From: Saururus chinensis
Taxonomy: Eukaryota; Streptophyta; Magnoliopsida; Piperales; Saururaceae
Reading direction: 5' to 3'
Assembly: GCA_035235625.1 (NCBI GenBank)
Contig: CP141148.1
Span: 1 to 64,000 of the forward strand
DNA length: 64,000 bases
This document shows, piece after piece, positions 1 to 11,666 of the stretch. Under the pieces are notes generated by a model. It saw only the letters and a program-made list of their open reading frames with translations. It was not told the origin of the DNA and searched no databases. The position numbers and the translations under genes were made by a program. Numbering within the stretch: the stretch's first letter is position 1; each line of letters opens with the position of its first letter.

Positions 1-187
1 TAAAATTCCATCTTGATTTAAATACATGTCTAAACAACTAATAACTACAAAATCATTAATAATTAAACTAAAATACTAATATCTATCTTAATCTAAATAA
101 ACTATAATTAACTCTAAATTAACCTAATCTATACTAGCAAATGAGGTAAAAAGGCATATAAAATAAATATATATTTCATACTTATCA
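1..187 (-). mobile_element. Solo-LTR fragment, family G (cut by window edge)
   Basis: This is the left end of a family-G LTR. It closely matches the right part of the copy at 32560-33289 and, in the opposite orientation, the left part of the complete copy at 60780-62198. It ends in CTTATCA, as the others do. The rest of the element lies outside the window, so the target duplication cannot be checked. Minus orientation is assigned from the TATA box of the complete copy. Confidence 0.8.
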
Positions 188-1034
188 ACTATTCTACATG
201 CAAAATAGCAAAGTATAAAGTATACATAGAATTTTGTCTTAAGATTGTTATGTTCGTACCTTTCCAAATTTAGTGATGAAAAACCTTACTCAAAGTTTTA
301 TGATCAAATCAAGCAAATTGCTATGTCCTTAAGATAGAATTCGCCCTCCTTAACAGTGCTTAGGACTCCTCGGCGTCTGCCTCCCAGGATAAGACAATCA
401 ACCACGTACCATAGAAGCACCTCTAACACAGTACATGCAGCGAACCACTGTATGTATGCTCTCACAGAAATGGAAACAGACATAAATCCAATGTAGGATT
501 TTTGCAAAAATCGTTTTCAATGATTTTATAGGAAATCCGGTTGAAGACACTCTTTCCTGTTCAAACGAATGTGTCCATCCGTTAATGGACACATTCTTTA
601 GTAGAAAGAAAACCATACCCATTTTGGTTAATAGAAAACCAAACCAACCCGACCCTGCCGGGCATGCGAACCGAACCGAGCCGAACTGGCCGGCCGAACA
701 AAGACGACGGCGTGCGCGTGTGGGTTAGCCCACCTAGGTGCATGGGTCCAACAAGTCTCTCCTCTACAAAAGTGGGTTGGCCCAAGGGCCTAACTTGGAA
801 TGCCAAACTTGTGCCTTATATATCAACATCATCACCTTCTTCTAGGCGATGTGAGACTATTCACTCCTTCAACCAATTCACATGTGTTATTCTCATTCAA
901 TATAAAGTGGGCTTGGGCTCTCTCTACCATATGGGCTTAACCCACTTAAGTAATATAGGCTTGACCCACATAAATATCATGCCCACCTTAATAATATGGG
1001 CTTAACCCATTAAATGTAATGCCCACTTCTAACA
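188..1034 (-). mobile_element. Remnant of a copia-type LTR, left edge unclear
   Basis: The right edge reads, on the minus strand, as TGTTAGAAGTGGGC, directly after a copia pol fragment, which is where a 3' LTR should start. A minus-strand TATA-like sequence lies at about 812-822. The part right of about 550 holds the promoter-like and GC-rich sequence. The part left of it (188-550) has no recognisable gene, and the left LTR edge was not found. ORFs at 398-806 look like chance frames in this LTR. Confidence 0.4.
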
Positions 1035-1133
1035 ACATCAAGCTGCCAATAGCCTGTGCATATGGCACTGACTCCATCCGGAGTCGGTCTTCCTTAGTCC
1101 GAAGAGTCATACTCTTAAATAACATTGTACCAT
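1035..1133 (-). pseudogene. Copia pol fragment (RT/RNase H linker)
   Basis: About 97 bases match the copia pol at 28145-28240 with few differences, including the run around CTGCCAATAGCCTGTGC. No open frame remains. It abuts the LTR-like sequence to the left, so the two are probably what is left of an internally deleted copia element. Confidence 0.75.
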
Positions 1134-1749
1134 GACAAGTGAGACTCATTGCGAGTAGAGCTTCCACTCATGCTCTGACCACTGCCAGAGGTTCTTCTAA
1201 TGTAGCCAAGGTTCTCTGCTCTCTCAACTATCGAAGGAGGAGGTTGTTGGTGCTAACACTAACTTGTGGGCGTCAAAGTTAAAAAATATATATTGTATGG
1301 TATACATAAGAAATTTTAAAGAAGTTAGAGTGGAGTAGATAAGAAATGGGGTGTTGGGGAGATTAATAAGGTGTAGATAGACAAATACTAAAAATTATAA
1401 TATTTTTTTAACTCTTTAAAACCCCAAACACCTCTTTATCTCTCTTCTTTTTTATCCCACCTCAACAAAACCTACACCCTCCCACTCCAACTGCGATGAC
1501 GACAGCAACTCTTGCATGTGACTCCTGTGGCAGCAACTTCAATCATCCTTCTCCTCCCCTTTCTCACCCTATCCTACCTCGTCTGTGGCCTTGGCCACTA
1601 GAATCCTTCTCTGTGTGCGGCCTCGGCCATTCTATTGACTGAGGCTAGAAGCAGTATCAATGACCACTTCTAGTCGTGACCGTCCTGGCCGTTGGATAGT
1701 TGATTATGGCCATGACTAGAAGAGTTGGTCTCAAACCCTAGAATAAACT
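1134..1749. other. Unassigned sequence
   Basis: No gene or repeat edge could be recognised here. The stretch is AT-rich to 1430, then more C-rich with TGGCC-type words. It may be an eroded LTR interior, but no second copy in the window was found. Confidence 0.5.
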
Positions 1750-2080
1750 AGGAAGTGTCATCTCCCAACTAGACCGTAAGGAACTGACCAGAGTGAAAGG
1801 GTATGTCCTACAACTGCACCTGAAAAGAAGTGGTGAGAGACGTCAACTGATCAGGATGACAACGACTCTAATTACGTGTACACTAAACAATTCTGAATAA
1901 ATCAATGATGAGCCTAGCTGAAGTAGAGATCCCTCCAACGGGGAGGTGCAACTACACAACCAAGTTAACAGCTAATCAATAGAGCTAAGATTCATAATGC
2001 AACCCCTTATTAGCCTCATCAAACTAGGTTAAGGCCCTGAAACCACCCTTGGTTCATCAACCAAGTCAGTTGTTAGGTTA
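1750..2080 (-). mobile_element. Fragment related to long LTR family D
   Basis: This stretch runs parallel to 42945-43340 inside solo LTR D: shared words include the GCGTGTACACTAAA-like block, a GATGAGCC/GGTGAGCC block and GGGGAGGTGCAACTACACA. Similarity is diffuse, so this is an old copy. Same orientation as D. Confidence 0.5.
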
Positions 2081-2089
2081 AGACTTTTT

Positions 2090-2299
2090 TTACTTCTTGA
2101 ACCGATTATTGGCCTCATACTCACTAATCACCTTGTAAAAAGTGAAGTACCATTGCCTTAGAGATTGTTTAAGACCATACAATGATTTTATGAACTTGCA
2201 AACCTTGTGTTCCTCTCCAGGAACTACGAAACCCTTAGGTTGTTCCATGTAAATCTCCTCATCTAAATCTCCATTTAGGAAGGCAATCTTTACCCTCAA
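2090..2299 (-). pseudogene. Copia reverse transcriptase fragment
   Basis: The 69-aa frame contains AFLNGDLDEEIYMEQPKGF and KFIKSLYGLKQSLRQWYF, which are RT core motifs of Ty1/copia polyproteins. It matches the copia pol at 28553-28737 base for base over most of its length. It lacks the YVDD active site and everything on either side, so it is a dead fragment. 2300-2596 holds nothing recognisable. Confidence 0.85.
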
Positions 2300-2596
2300 G
2301 TTGTTCCATGATCTTTTCCCCTCTCCTCCTTGCCTTGCTGCTTATATGAAAAACTTCTAAATGATTTCTGGTGGGGGGTGGTCACCGCCAAAAATATAAA
2401 GAATTTGAAGGGGAACTACGGTCTTTGTGCAAATAGTTTTCTTTGACGGACGGTATCCCTCGCCAAGAAATCTTCAGAAACTTTTTAAACTTTTGGAAAT
2501 TCCCTGATTTTCCCCTCTTACAGGGTACTCGGGGGTTTTTCGGGGTGCATATAGACGCATTCTACTCCTCATTTTATAGCCCTATGAAAGGCATAG

Positions 2597-4828
2597 TGTA
2601 ACGACCCGACCCGAGTCGGGCCCACAAAATCACTAATAGGAAATTTTTAATTTTCCTTGAGCCAGGAATCATCGTCTGAGTGCCAGAGGTACAACGTTCG
2701 TCTATGCACTACGGAGCTTTAAGGCTTCCTCGTACGTAAACTTAGGTTGTACACACGACGAAGCTTCATAGTTCGTCGCATGTAAAATAGAGTAAAACAT
2801 ATTATTATAATGATTTGGATCGGGCCAACATTGCCTTGCCGTTGGTTGCCTACGTACGTATTGGATATTATTCCAATACAATCGGATCCGAACGTAGTTC
2901 TACCTAATGGCTACTACATACAACAAGCATCACAAAATCATACGTATAAAATACATATCTCCGAATATTTAATCGGAAGTATACAAAAACTCATCATATA
3001 TAGGAGTCAAGCGGAAGTTAACAAACTAACGTAATCGTACATCTCGCTCTACCACAGAGCGGGATCAAAATCACATTACATGTCTCGCTCTACCCTAGAG
3101 CGAGACAACACACATCATGGCATATGAGCACACATCATGGCATATAGGCACATAGCACAACAACATAAAAATCGTAGTATAACACACATCATAACCGGCA
3201 CATGCTGTTCTATAATTAAAATAGGAGATCAGGAATGCTTACTCTCATCATGTCTTGTATGGTATCAGTATCTACGGACAGAACTCCGTCTTACTCCGGG
3301 TATCCTTTTCTTGTTTCGGTGTTCAGGCAGGGCCTCGCTTAGTCTTGGGCATTTCCTCCTTATAAGATCGTCAGCTCAGAAAATGGAACCCTCCATCGCA
3401 TAGAGCATACTTGATTTAGTCAAGAACGCCTCTTGAATCGACTAAATCGGAGTTAGGATGGCCAAAAACAGAGAAAACGAAGTTGATCGGTACGAGTAGA
3501 ACCTCTCCTTGTCTTGGGGTGTTTCCTCTTCATACAATCATCAACTCAGAAAACGGAACCCTCCATCACGTAGAACTTGGGGTTGCGGCCACAGGGAGGA
3601 GCTGAGGTCAGACGAGGTCGAAACGGCCTAGGTGGAGCCATCCCTGACAGTCTCTAGGCAGGGGTGAAACCCATGTGGTTGTTTGTCCACTACTTGACAA
3701 TGCTGGTGGCATCAAAAGCCAAAATAGAGAGGGATGAAGGGCTGATCAGGGAAAAAGTGGAGTTGGGATGGGCTAGGGTGGCTGCACCCACTACGTTTGG
3801 CCGAGACTAGGCGACTAGAGGCCTACAAGAGATTGTCGGCCATTGGTCAGCTGTGGCTTGCCTAAGCAAACCAATAACAGTGGAAAAACACCATTTTTAA
3901 AACAAAGGCAGGACGACTGGTGGACGGTGGAGCTCAACCTGGGTGGAGGAGTTGGCGCTGGACTGAGAGTAGCTATTTGCCTCCATCACAGAGTTGGGGT
4001 GGATTCGGACAGAGGTTTGGTCAGCCCTTGTTAGCCCGCAAAGGCGACAGAAAGAGGGAATCTGAAAGAAGGGAAACAGAGCCCAGAATAGAGGGCAAGG
4101 AAGGAGAGGCCGGAGTGGCGTGGGGCTGGGCGGCTACACTGGTGGTGCCGGGTTGGTACCGGCCAATCAGAGGCTCGCAAGAGGTGAGCTCTGAGCGGCA
4201 TTGCCGCTGTTTTCCGCCACAAGCCAAAACAGGGGAGGAGATGGGAGGAGAGGATGGGGCCGTGGGGAGGCCAATTGGGTTGGGAGGGACAACCTCCCAC
4301 CGTTGCTGGGTTGGGGCGGAGTTGTGGGCGGCCGGCCAGTCTGTGCCAGCCCATGACAACAACAAAAATAGCAAAATGCAAAGATAGGGGATAGGAGAGA
4401 GCCGGGGAGGAGCTCACAGTGGGTCAAACTAGGGCTGGGGCGATGTTGGGGAGGCGGTCTGGCCATCGCTAGGATGAGGCCGGCCGGGCCAGTCAGTGGT
4501 GCCTCTTTGGCTCATCCAGAATGAGAGAGAGCTTTGAGTGGTTCTGGGCGATTCCAGAACGGACTCGCCTGAGCCCGATATTTTCTATATTTTTTCTTTT
4601 TCTTTTCTTTTTCTCTCTTATCTCTTCTCTTACTATTTCTTATTTTCTCTATCTTTTTCACGCAGAAAGCATGCGTCGAGGCCCGTGGCCCATGATTGAA
4701 TCCCACACCCAACTCTATGAGTACGAATACTGAGGCCAAATACACCAAAGCATCACATTTTCCCGCCAAAAATGATAAAAAATAGTAGGAACATTACAAA
4801 AAATCATAGAAAAATCAGGGATATTACA
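2597..4828 (-). mobile_element. Long LTR-like repeat, minus orientation
   Basis: Read on the minus strand it begins TGTAATATCCCTGATTTTTC at 4828, the same start as the long LTRs at 5209, 30792 and 31709, and ends GGTCGTTACA at 2597. The flanks do not form a target duplication: CATAG on the left, TGATG on the right. TGATG is the reverse complement of the CATCA that follows the LTR end at 14476, which hints at an inversion. The GC-rich middle (3900-4500) gives several overlapping chance ORFs and is not a gene. Confidence 0.6.
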
Positions 4829-5465
4829 TGATGGCTATCGCTTCTCGCCGTTTGCCATGAGCATCTCTTCCCCAGTCAATTTCATTTCACTTTCCTTTAG
4901 TTTGGGGAACGATTAGGCATTCGGTAAATGGAGAGGGAACATTGGGTGTGTGCCGCCTGACGGCCACCAGCCACTTGTTCAGTCTTCCTCCTTTGCTCAA
5001 AGTGGCGGAGGATGGCCATGGCTAGTTGTCCCCACGCTCCGCCGTTAAGGCGTTGTTTTTATTTATTAGCAGGTGGGGCGGAAGTGTGGATTGATGAAAG
5101 GAAGAGGGGAGGTGCCCGTGTGCATTGCCAAATAGTGGTTGAACCCACCATTGCTTATGCCCTTGGGCCGTGTCGGCCTTGGCAAGTGACGGCCTCACGG
5201 CCTTTGCTTGTAAGGTCCCTAATTTTTCTACAATTTTTTGGGATTTTCTTGCTATTTTTTTGGTCATTTTTGGTGGAAAAATGTGACGCTTCAGAGTATT
5301 CATATTTGTATATTATTCCCAATATTTATACCCATAGAGTCGGGTGTGGGGTTCAGTTGTAGGCCACGGGCCTCGCTGCACGCATATGGCACAAATTTTG
5401 GAGCTATAACGCATAACCGAGAGGTTAACGCATGTTAGGGACGTAAATGGCAAAATTAAAAAGAG

Positions 5466-5474
5466 TATATAAAT
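5466..5474 (+). promoter_or_regulatory. TATA box of the solo LTR
   Basis: TATATAAAT lies 257 bp into the LTR, where a U3 promoter would sit. It is the only good TATA-like site near the LTR start. Activity is not known. Confidence 0.4.
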
Positions 5475-7079
5475 TGAAATCCGTAATCCGGATTCTATAT
5501 GTTTCAACGCCCATAAACTTTTTTCACATCCAATAACATTGTGAAAAACCTGAGCCCATTTTCGGTCACTCCATTCTCCCTCCTCCATCGTCGGATTCTG
5601 CGGGTTCTTGTCAAGATCCTCTTTGCCTCACCGCCACAAGTCCGTAGGTACCGGCTATGACCGCCGCCATGGCCCCTTCACTCCTCCACTCGGTACCAAA
5701 CATTTCTTCGGTTTTTCTCTCCTTCAAAACCCGTTTTTGAGCCATGGGGTACGATTTTGATGTCATTTGCGGCCGCCCTCAACTAGACATATGTTTAGTT
5801 GGCCGCTAGGAAACCATAGGCGCTGGCTAGAGCCACTGCCATACTTGCTTCGCTCCGCTGTGAGCTACTGGTACTTTGGTCGGGTTTTGGTCACATTTTC
5901 CTATCACTGTCCATGGCTTTTTTTTAGAATCCGGTGTGTTTCTGGTCATCGTCCGGCCACCGGATGGACTCCGTCCAGCCTACCTCGACCTAGTGTCGGT
6001 AAGGGGTTACCATTTTTGACCCTGCTACTCTCTATTGACTTGCTCAGCCCGATAAGACGCTTTGGGTGAGTATCGGCTCGTTGTCATCGGCGAGTCGTGT
6101 GCCATTTGGCCATCGTGGGCTCTGACCCAGCTCGGTGATAGTGAGGGTGAGCCCCACTTGGCCAGATTATACTCCACTCTGAATGGGCCGCTTGCGTTTG
6201 CCCTATACTGTGCGAGATGCGCAGCCGCCCGCACCACGTGTATTGGTTGTGGGTGGCGATTGGCGATGTCACCGCTTCGATCGGCCACCACCTCCTGGCC
6301 ATAGCTCAGTTAGTCTTTCGTGGGCCTTGGGCTGCTACCATCCAACCCATCTCCCCCTGGAGTGGCACTTTGTGGCCGCGTGTGCATGTGGCCACGCGTG
6401 TGTTTCTGGGTTTAGTCGTCGTATTCGCGCCGCCTGACCATCAGTTGGCTTTGCCACCGAGTGGAGTTGACACATAGCCCTCCACCACCTCTCCTTTGTT
6501 CTCAAGAGTTTCCCCACGCTCTCTGCCCGTATGTGGGCCCTTGTTGACACGAAATCATCACCATTGGGTGTTGTCCATGGCTGATTTCGACGTCTTGCGG
6601 CCGGCCGAGTACGTCTTAGCCACTGGCCTATCTTCAGTGAGTACACCATCAACTTCTGGTCACACCGCCACTTATGCTGGCTTGACCTTTCTCCCGGCCA
6701 CCCTAGTGTTCCATCGTGGATCACGGGTTTTGCCGCATTGACTTTTGACACCTCGTTTTGCCGCATTGACTTCTGACACCTCATTTTGCCGCATTAACTT
6801 CTAACACCTCGTTTGACAGAAGCTCTCTCGAATTGGCAATGCTTTTGGCAGCCAACTCCGTCGATGATGTCGACGCGGCCACCGTCGTGTGCTCGCCATC
6901 AAACTTCATGATTACAAGGTAGGGGAGCTTTGAACTCATAATTTCATGATAACATGCTTTGAATGAGTAGCAGCATGCTAGGATTGTATGATTCAATGCT
7001 TTGGATGCTAAATCATGATCCATTTGCATGATGTAAAAGGATGAATTATGCCATGTTGAAATGCATATGACATGCATGT

Positions 7080-7500
7080 TAGCTAGCGTGTTTGTTGGTA
7101 AGCTTCGTATGTTGATTGAGTATGTGCTAGTGATGGCTAGCGTGTTTGTTGGTAAGCTTTGTATGTGTATGTATGTGCTAGTGATGGCTAGCGTGTATGT
7201 TTGAAGTATGTATGGATTATGCATGTGCTAGTGATGGCTAGCGTGTATGTTTGAAGTATGTATGGATTATGCATGTGTTAGTGATGGCTAGCGTGCATGT
7301 TTGAAGTATGTATGAATGTGTATCTATGTGCTAGTGATGGCTAGCATGTATGTTTGAAGTATGTATGGATTATGCATGTGCTAGTTATGGCTAGCATGCA
7401 TGTTTGAAGTATGTATGTATGTGCTAGTGATGACTAGCGTGTATGTTTGAAGTATGTATAAATGTGTATGTATGCGCTAGTGATGGCTAGTGAGCATGTT
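7080..7500 (+). repeat. Minisatellite block 1, about 53-bp unit
   Basis: About eight units carry GTGCTAGTGATGGCTAGCG followed by TATGTTTGAAGTATGTATG. Unit length varies from about 50 to 60 bp. Shorter versions lie at 12040-12200 and 34910-35030 in the sister LTRs. Confidence 0.85.
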
Positions 7501-8274
7501 TGTAAGCTACGTATGTATGATAGTATGTGTATGTTATACGTATGTGTGATAGACATACGTATGTATGATGGTTATTTGCCTATGCTATGGATATGCGTAT
7601 GTGCATGTGGGCAAAGGTATGAGCTATGGATGGTAAGAAGTGACAGTGTTTGATATGGATTTGGCTATGGATGGGTAAGCGTATGACGGATGACAGAGGA
7701 TATGAGTATGACGGGCGAGGATTGGAGTGGATTGTTTTGGATCAGAGCGCATGTTGGGGGATTGTCAGACAGTAAGAGTGTGCATAATTGTACAAGCATA
7801 TTGTACACATTATGAAGTGAAAATTAAGCATAATAAGTAAGATTTAAGTAAGAGCGTGATAACTGGGGTTGGCTCTAAGGAGCTCAGTTTAAGGACTTCC
7901 AAGTAAGATGTTTTGGCCATAAGGTGGATGGCAGATTATGTAAGACTGTAAGGATTTGTTGTACGATGAGTTGATCATGATATAGAAGGGTTAAGTGAAG
8001 TCTGCTGCCCTGATGAACTTGGGTTTCGAATCAGGCTCAGCTTCGGTTTGATCAGAGGAGCACGGTATGCTTGAGAGTTTGTGTGGCATAATTATACCAT
8101 AGAAATTACGTAATTCAAACTTGAATTATAAGCACAACTAATGATAGCATTGTGAGTTTGAGACCTGAGGGTTCGACGGATTAAGTTCCATTTTTGAGCT
8201 AGCTAATAATGAGTTGGCTGAGCATTTCTCATGTCTTGTCATGGTATTTATCCTGCGGGATGTTGTCTGTGTCC

Positions 8275-8515
8275 TGTATAGAGAACCGGACGTCTGATGC
8301 TCTGTTGAGAGTTACATATGTTTCCGATTTGGTCTACGTGTTGTATAAGCCCAGACATTTGATGCTCTGTTGAGAGCGATGTACGTTTTTGACTTTGTCT
8401 GTGTGCTTGATGAAGCCCAGACGCCTGATGCTTTGTTGAGAGTGACGTATGTTTTCGATTTGGTCTGTGTGTTGTATTAAGCCCAGACGTTTGATGCTCT
8501 GTTGAGAGCGTTATA
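8275..8515 (+). repeat. Minisatellite block 2, about 64-bp unit
   Basis: About four units each contain GATGCTCTGTTGAGAG and end in AAGCCCAGACG. The same block is found at 12950-13045 and 35750-35905, and inverted near 52230-52260. Confidence 0.85.
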
Positions 8516-8740
8516 TGACTTCTGCCCAAGAGTGTCATTGTATGATTCTGCCCAAGAGTGGCACTGTATGTTTCTGCCCAAGTGGCACTGTATGATTTTT
8601 GCCCAAGAGTGGCACTAGCACTATAAGACCCATAATGGTGGGCAATTCTATGGCTCTATAAGACCCATTATGGTGGGTAATTCTATGGCACTATAAGACC
8701 CATTATTGTGGGCAACTGTATGACCCCTTATGTGTGGGTG
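8516..8740 (+). repeat. Minisatellite blocks 3 and 4
   Basis: Block 3 repeats GCCCAAGAGTGGCACTGTAT at about 28-bp spacing (8525-8615). Block 4 repeats CACTATAAGACCCATTATGG with GGGCAATTCTATGG at about 36-50-bp spacing (8620-8740). Both recur in the same order at 13045-13190 and 35905-36110, and in inverted form at 52060-52230. Confidence 0.85.
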
Positions 8741-8939
8741 TTTATGTTTGCGCGCTCAGGTAAGTAGTATCATGGACCTGCTCTTACCTGTTTGATCATG
8801 TGCCCTATGAGCACTTGTATGCCTTACTTTCGGAAAAGTCCATGGCATCTAGTCACTCCCCGGAGGTTAAGGCGATTCCCTAGTGGCATTCTTTTCTGTT
8901 TTGACGCTGGAGCTTATTAGTTGTAATGAGCTTCAATGG

Positions 8940-9150
8940 TCGATAGTACGAGTATGATTGTTTGAGTATGTGCACGATAGTAAGAGTATGAGTATGAGCA
9001 CGACTGTAAGAATATTAGTATGAGTAAGATTGTAAGCATATGATTCTGAGTAAGACTGTATGAGTAAGGTCGTACTAGTAAGCATATGATTTACAAAGTA
9101 AGGTCGTACAAGCATATGTAAGTTGTATGAGTATGCGTACGATGGTACAA
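8940..9150 (+). repeat. Minisatellite block 5, GAGTATGAGTA/GACTGTAAG type
   Basis: Degenerate short repeats of TATGAGTA and CGACTGTAAGA. Longer versions are at 13400-13760 and 36300-36600, and an inverted one rich in ACTTACACTTACACTTAC at 51420-51860. Confidence 0.75.
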
Positions 9151-9339
9151 GTTTGTAAGACCCTGGATAAGGGTGTTTGTGTAAGTTTAATTTGATGTTA
9201 TGATTTTGGCACAATGGTGCATTTGGTATGACTGTATGCATATGTGCGTGATTATGATATTCATATTTGCTTCATGTTTGAGTTGCATGAACGCCTCTAT
9301 GTATGGATTTACTGAGTTCACTGTTTAGAACTCCCCTAC

Positions 9340-9400
9340 TGAGTATGAAAATACTCATTACCCTACTTTTTAGCCCCGTTGTTCGGGAGGCTTTTGCAGG
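9340..9400 (+). other. Conserved double stem-loop near LTR 3' end
   Basis: TGAGTATGAAAATACTCA (9340-9357) can fold with a 7-bp stem. Fourteen bases on, CCCCGTTGTTCGGGAGG (9374-9390) can form a second hairpin, followed by CTTTTGCAGG. The same pair is at 36770-36820 and, inverted, at 51250-51303; at 13940-14006 the first stem has decayed. Function unknown; the position suggests an RNA signal in the LTR transcript. Confidence 0.55.
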
Positions 9401-11058
9401 TTATGACAGAGAGCTTCTGGAGATGGATGCTCATTTCAGCAATGAATTGATTCCCGTTGACTCAGGTATATGTGTGACTCACTGCGAGTTTATTTGTGTC
9501 ACGATCTAATGTATTGGGTGAGATGAGAATTAAGATGTTTATCTTTTTGGACTTTCGTTTGGATTCGACTGTGGACTGTTATGGGACTTGCACTCAGGGA
9601 TGCCTGGGAGAGATTTGTAGTTAAAGTCTATGATCATAGCAATTTATTCGTACAGTTATTTTTGAGTAGCCTGTGGATGTTTGGTTTGGCCGTATGATGT
9701 TTGATCAAATGTGTAAAAATTTGTATGGGAAAACCGATGTGTTATGTTTTAAATTATAAAACTGTTTTCACAGGTTTCGTATTCATCATTTTTCCCGATT
9801 TATAGCAGTTATATTGCAAAAAATTTCCGTGAATTTTAAGGAAAATGTATGAAAAATTACGGCCGTTACATTGCTCGACCTTGAACCTTCCCCTTAAGTG
9901 ACCTTTGGCCACGTGTGCAAGTAGTCGTGCATGCAGTTTAGGGCTTAGGTGCCATTTTCGCACCACTTGACCATCGGTTAGCTCTGCCACTGAATGGAGT
10001 TGACATTAGAGCCCTCCTCCACATCTTCTCTGTCCTTGAATATTGCCCCATGCCCTCCGCCCTTATGTGGGCCCTGGTTGACTCAAAATCAAATCAGTTG
10101 GGTGTTGTCGACGGCCAATTTTGATATCTTGTGGCCGATCAAGTACTTCTCAGCCACCTGTCAACCTTCAATGAGTACACCCTCGACTTCATGTTGCACT
10201 TGCCACTCGTTGGCACAACCTTTCTTCCGGCCACCCTAGTGTGCTGTCGTGGATCGCGAATTTTGCTACATTGATCTGTGTCACCCTATTTGGCCGTGAG
10301 TACTTTCGGTGCTTCCTGATGCAGTGAAATAATGTTCAATAAAATATTTTAAAAATTCAAATTGCAATCCTATTTTGTGTTAAGTCATTGCTTATTGGGC
10401 TATTTATGTTTTAAATAGGTTAGCTGGACCTTAATTGAGTTTACATGTCTAAACAGGCTTCAACAGGATCCAACTGGAAGAGGAAGTGAAGCCCAATAAC
10501 CCAAAGTTATTTAAAAGTCAAGAATGGGCTCTTAATAGTCTAAACATACATGGAATGGTCGAACACAACCTTGTGGACCCGTTTGATTTGAGATTTGCAT
10601 CAAGAGAACTAAATTAGGAAAGAAGCTGATTCGGACAGATTGACACAACCATAGTATTTCGACCATATCTTTCTCTGTATAATTCGGATTGATACGATTC
10701 TGGTGGCATTGGAAAGAAGACTTTGTGGCTACATTTGTTATTTCAGGAAGAAATTCTAAATTCTGAATATTTATAGGTCGAATTTGGCATGCAAACGGAC
10801 AGCTAGTAAACTAACCCAAGGCCAGCACATGGAGAATATTTTTATTGATTATGATTGATACACATGAGGAAAGACAATGAGGCTGATTGGATAAATAAAT
10901 GAGTATTCAAAGATACTTATTTGCTAAATAAATCATTAATTTATGTAATTTATTTAAAATCTAATCATTGCCAAAGAAGCAACCAATCAGGCAATCAATC
11001 AGGATGCAATCTTGAGATATGATTTGATTTTCCCCTTTGAAGCAACCTTTTATATTCC

Positions 11059-11066
11059 TATAAATA
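11059..11066 (+). promoter_or_regulatory. TATA box of family C LTR
   Basis: TATAAATA followed by GAGGGGTGGA. The same box with the same downstream sequence is at 45085-45092 in the second copy, so it is conserved within the family. Confidence 0.6.
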
Positions 11067-11666
11067 GAGGGGTGGACATGATAGTTGAATAATCCCCTCC
11101 TCTTTTGAGCTCTCTTCTCCTATTTTCTTCTCTCATTTTGTATTTTTTTTTAGTTTTATTGTAATGGCTTTCTAAGCTCTCAAGCTAAGGCTAGAGGTGA
11201 TTTGTAACAATCTAATGGAGTTCAATTCATATTTCATCAATGGTTTCAAGTAAGTATTGTTTATTTAAAGTGATATTTATTTAATATTATTCTTCTTCTT
11301 GTTTCTTTGTGATTTGGATACATAAGATGCTTGAAGGCTCTCCTTCTTGATCTTTTGTGATTTGGATACATAGAAATCTTTAAGAGACAATTATTTTTAT
11401 CATTCATCTATCCAAAGTATTTTCTATCTTTAATTTTAATTTTAATGTTCATATCTTCAGGTTAGATAGAATCTTCATTCGATTCTAACTGAGATAACAT
11501 GATACATGAAGAACATCATTAGATGTTACAATGATCCTTAATGCCTTAGTGTTTTCTCAACTTAATTTCTTGACTCTATATTGCCTCAATACTCTTCTAC
11601 TCTTTCTTTCTTAATTTTTTCTTCCTCTATTTCTTCGTAATTATTTTCTTTATTGCACAAGGCTTT

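Larger units (their letters stand above)
5209..9870 (+). mobile_element. Solo LTR, family A, 4662 bp, TSD TTGCT
   Basis: It starts TGTAAGGTCCC and ends GGCCGTTACA, flanked on both sides by TTGCT (5204-5208 and 9871-9875). The paralogous site at 37730-37760 lacks the insert and has a single TTGCT, which confirms the boundaries. No second LTR or internal region follows, so it is a solo LTR. The 5' third is GC-rich and gene-free despite chance ORFs; the 3' half is built from minisatellites. An isolated 4.7-kb LTR is long for plants but within the known range for gypsy elements. Confidence 0.88.

Noticed and set aside
3843-4769. Overlapping ORFs of 60-155 codons on both strands
   Set aside because: They lie in the GC-rich part of a long LTR, run in several frames at once and show no domain; related LTR copies do not keep them open.
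2597-4828. Complete solo LTR
   Set aside because: The two ends fit the family, but the flanks CATAG and TGATG do not match, so it is reported only as an LTR-like repeat.
6335-7224. ORFs of about 150 codons on the minus strand
   Set aside because: They cover the GC-rich part and the minisatellite of solo LTR 5209-9870; sister LTRs break them.
7080-7500. CRISPR-like array
   Set aside because: Units of about 53 bp have no unique spacers and vary in length; in a plant LTR this is a minisatellite.
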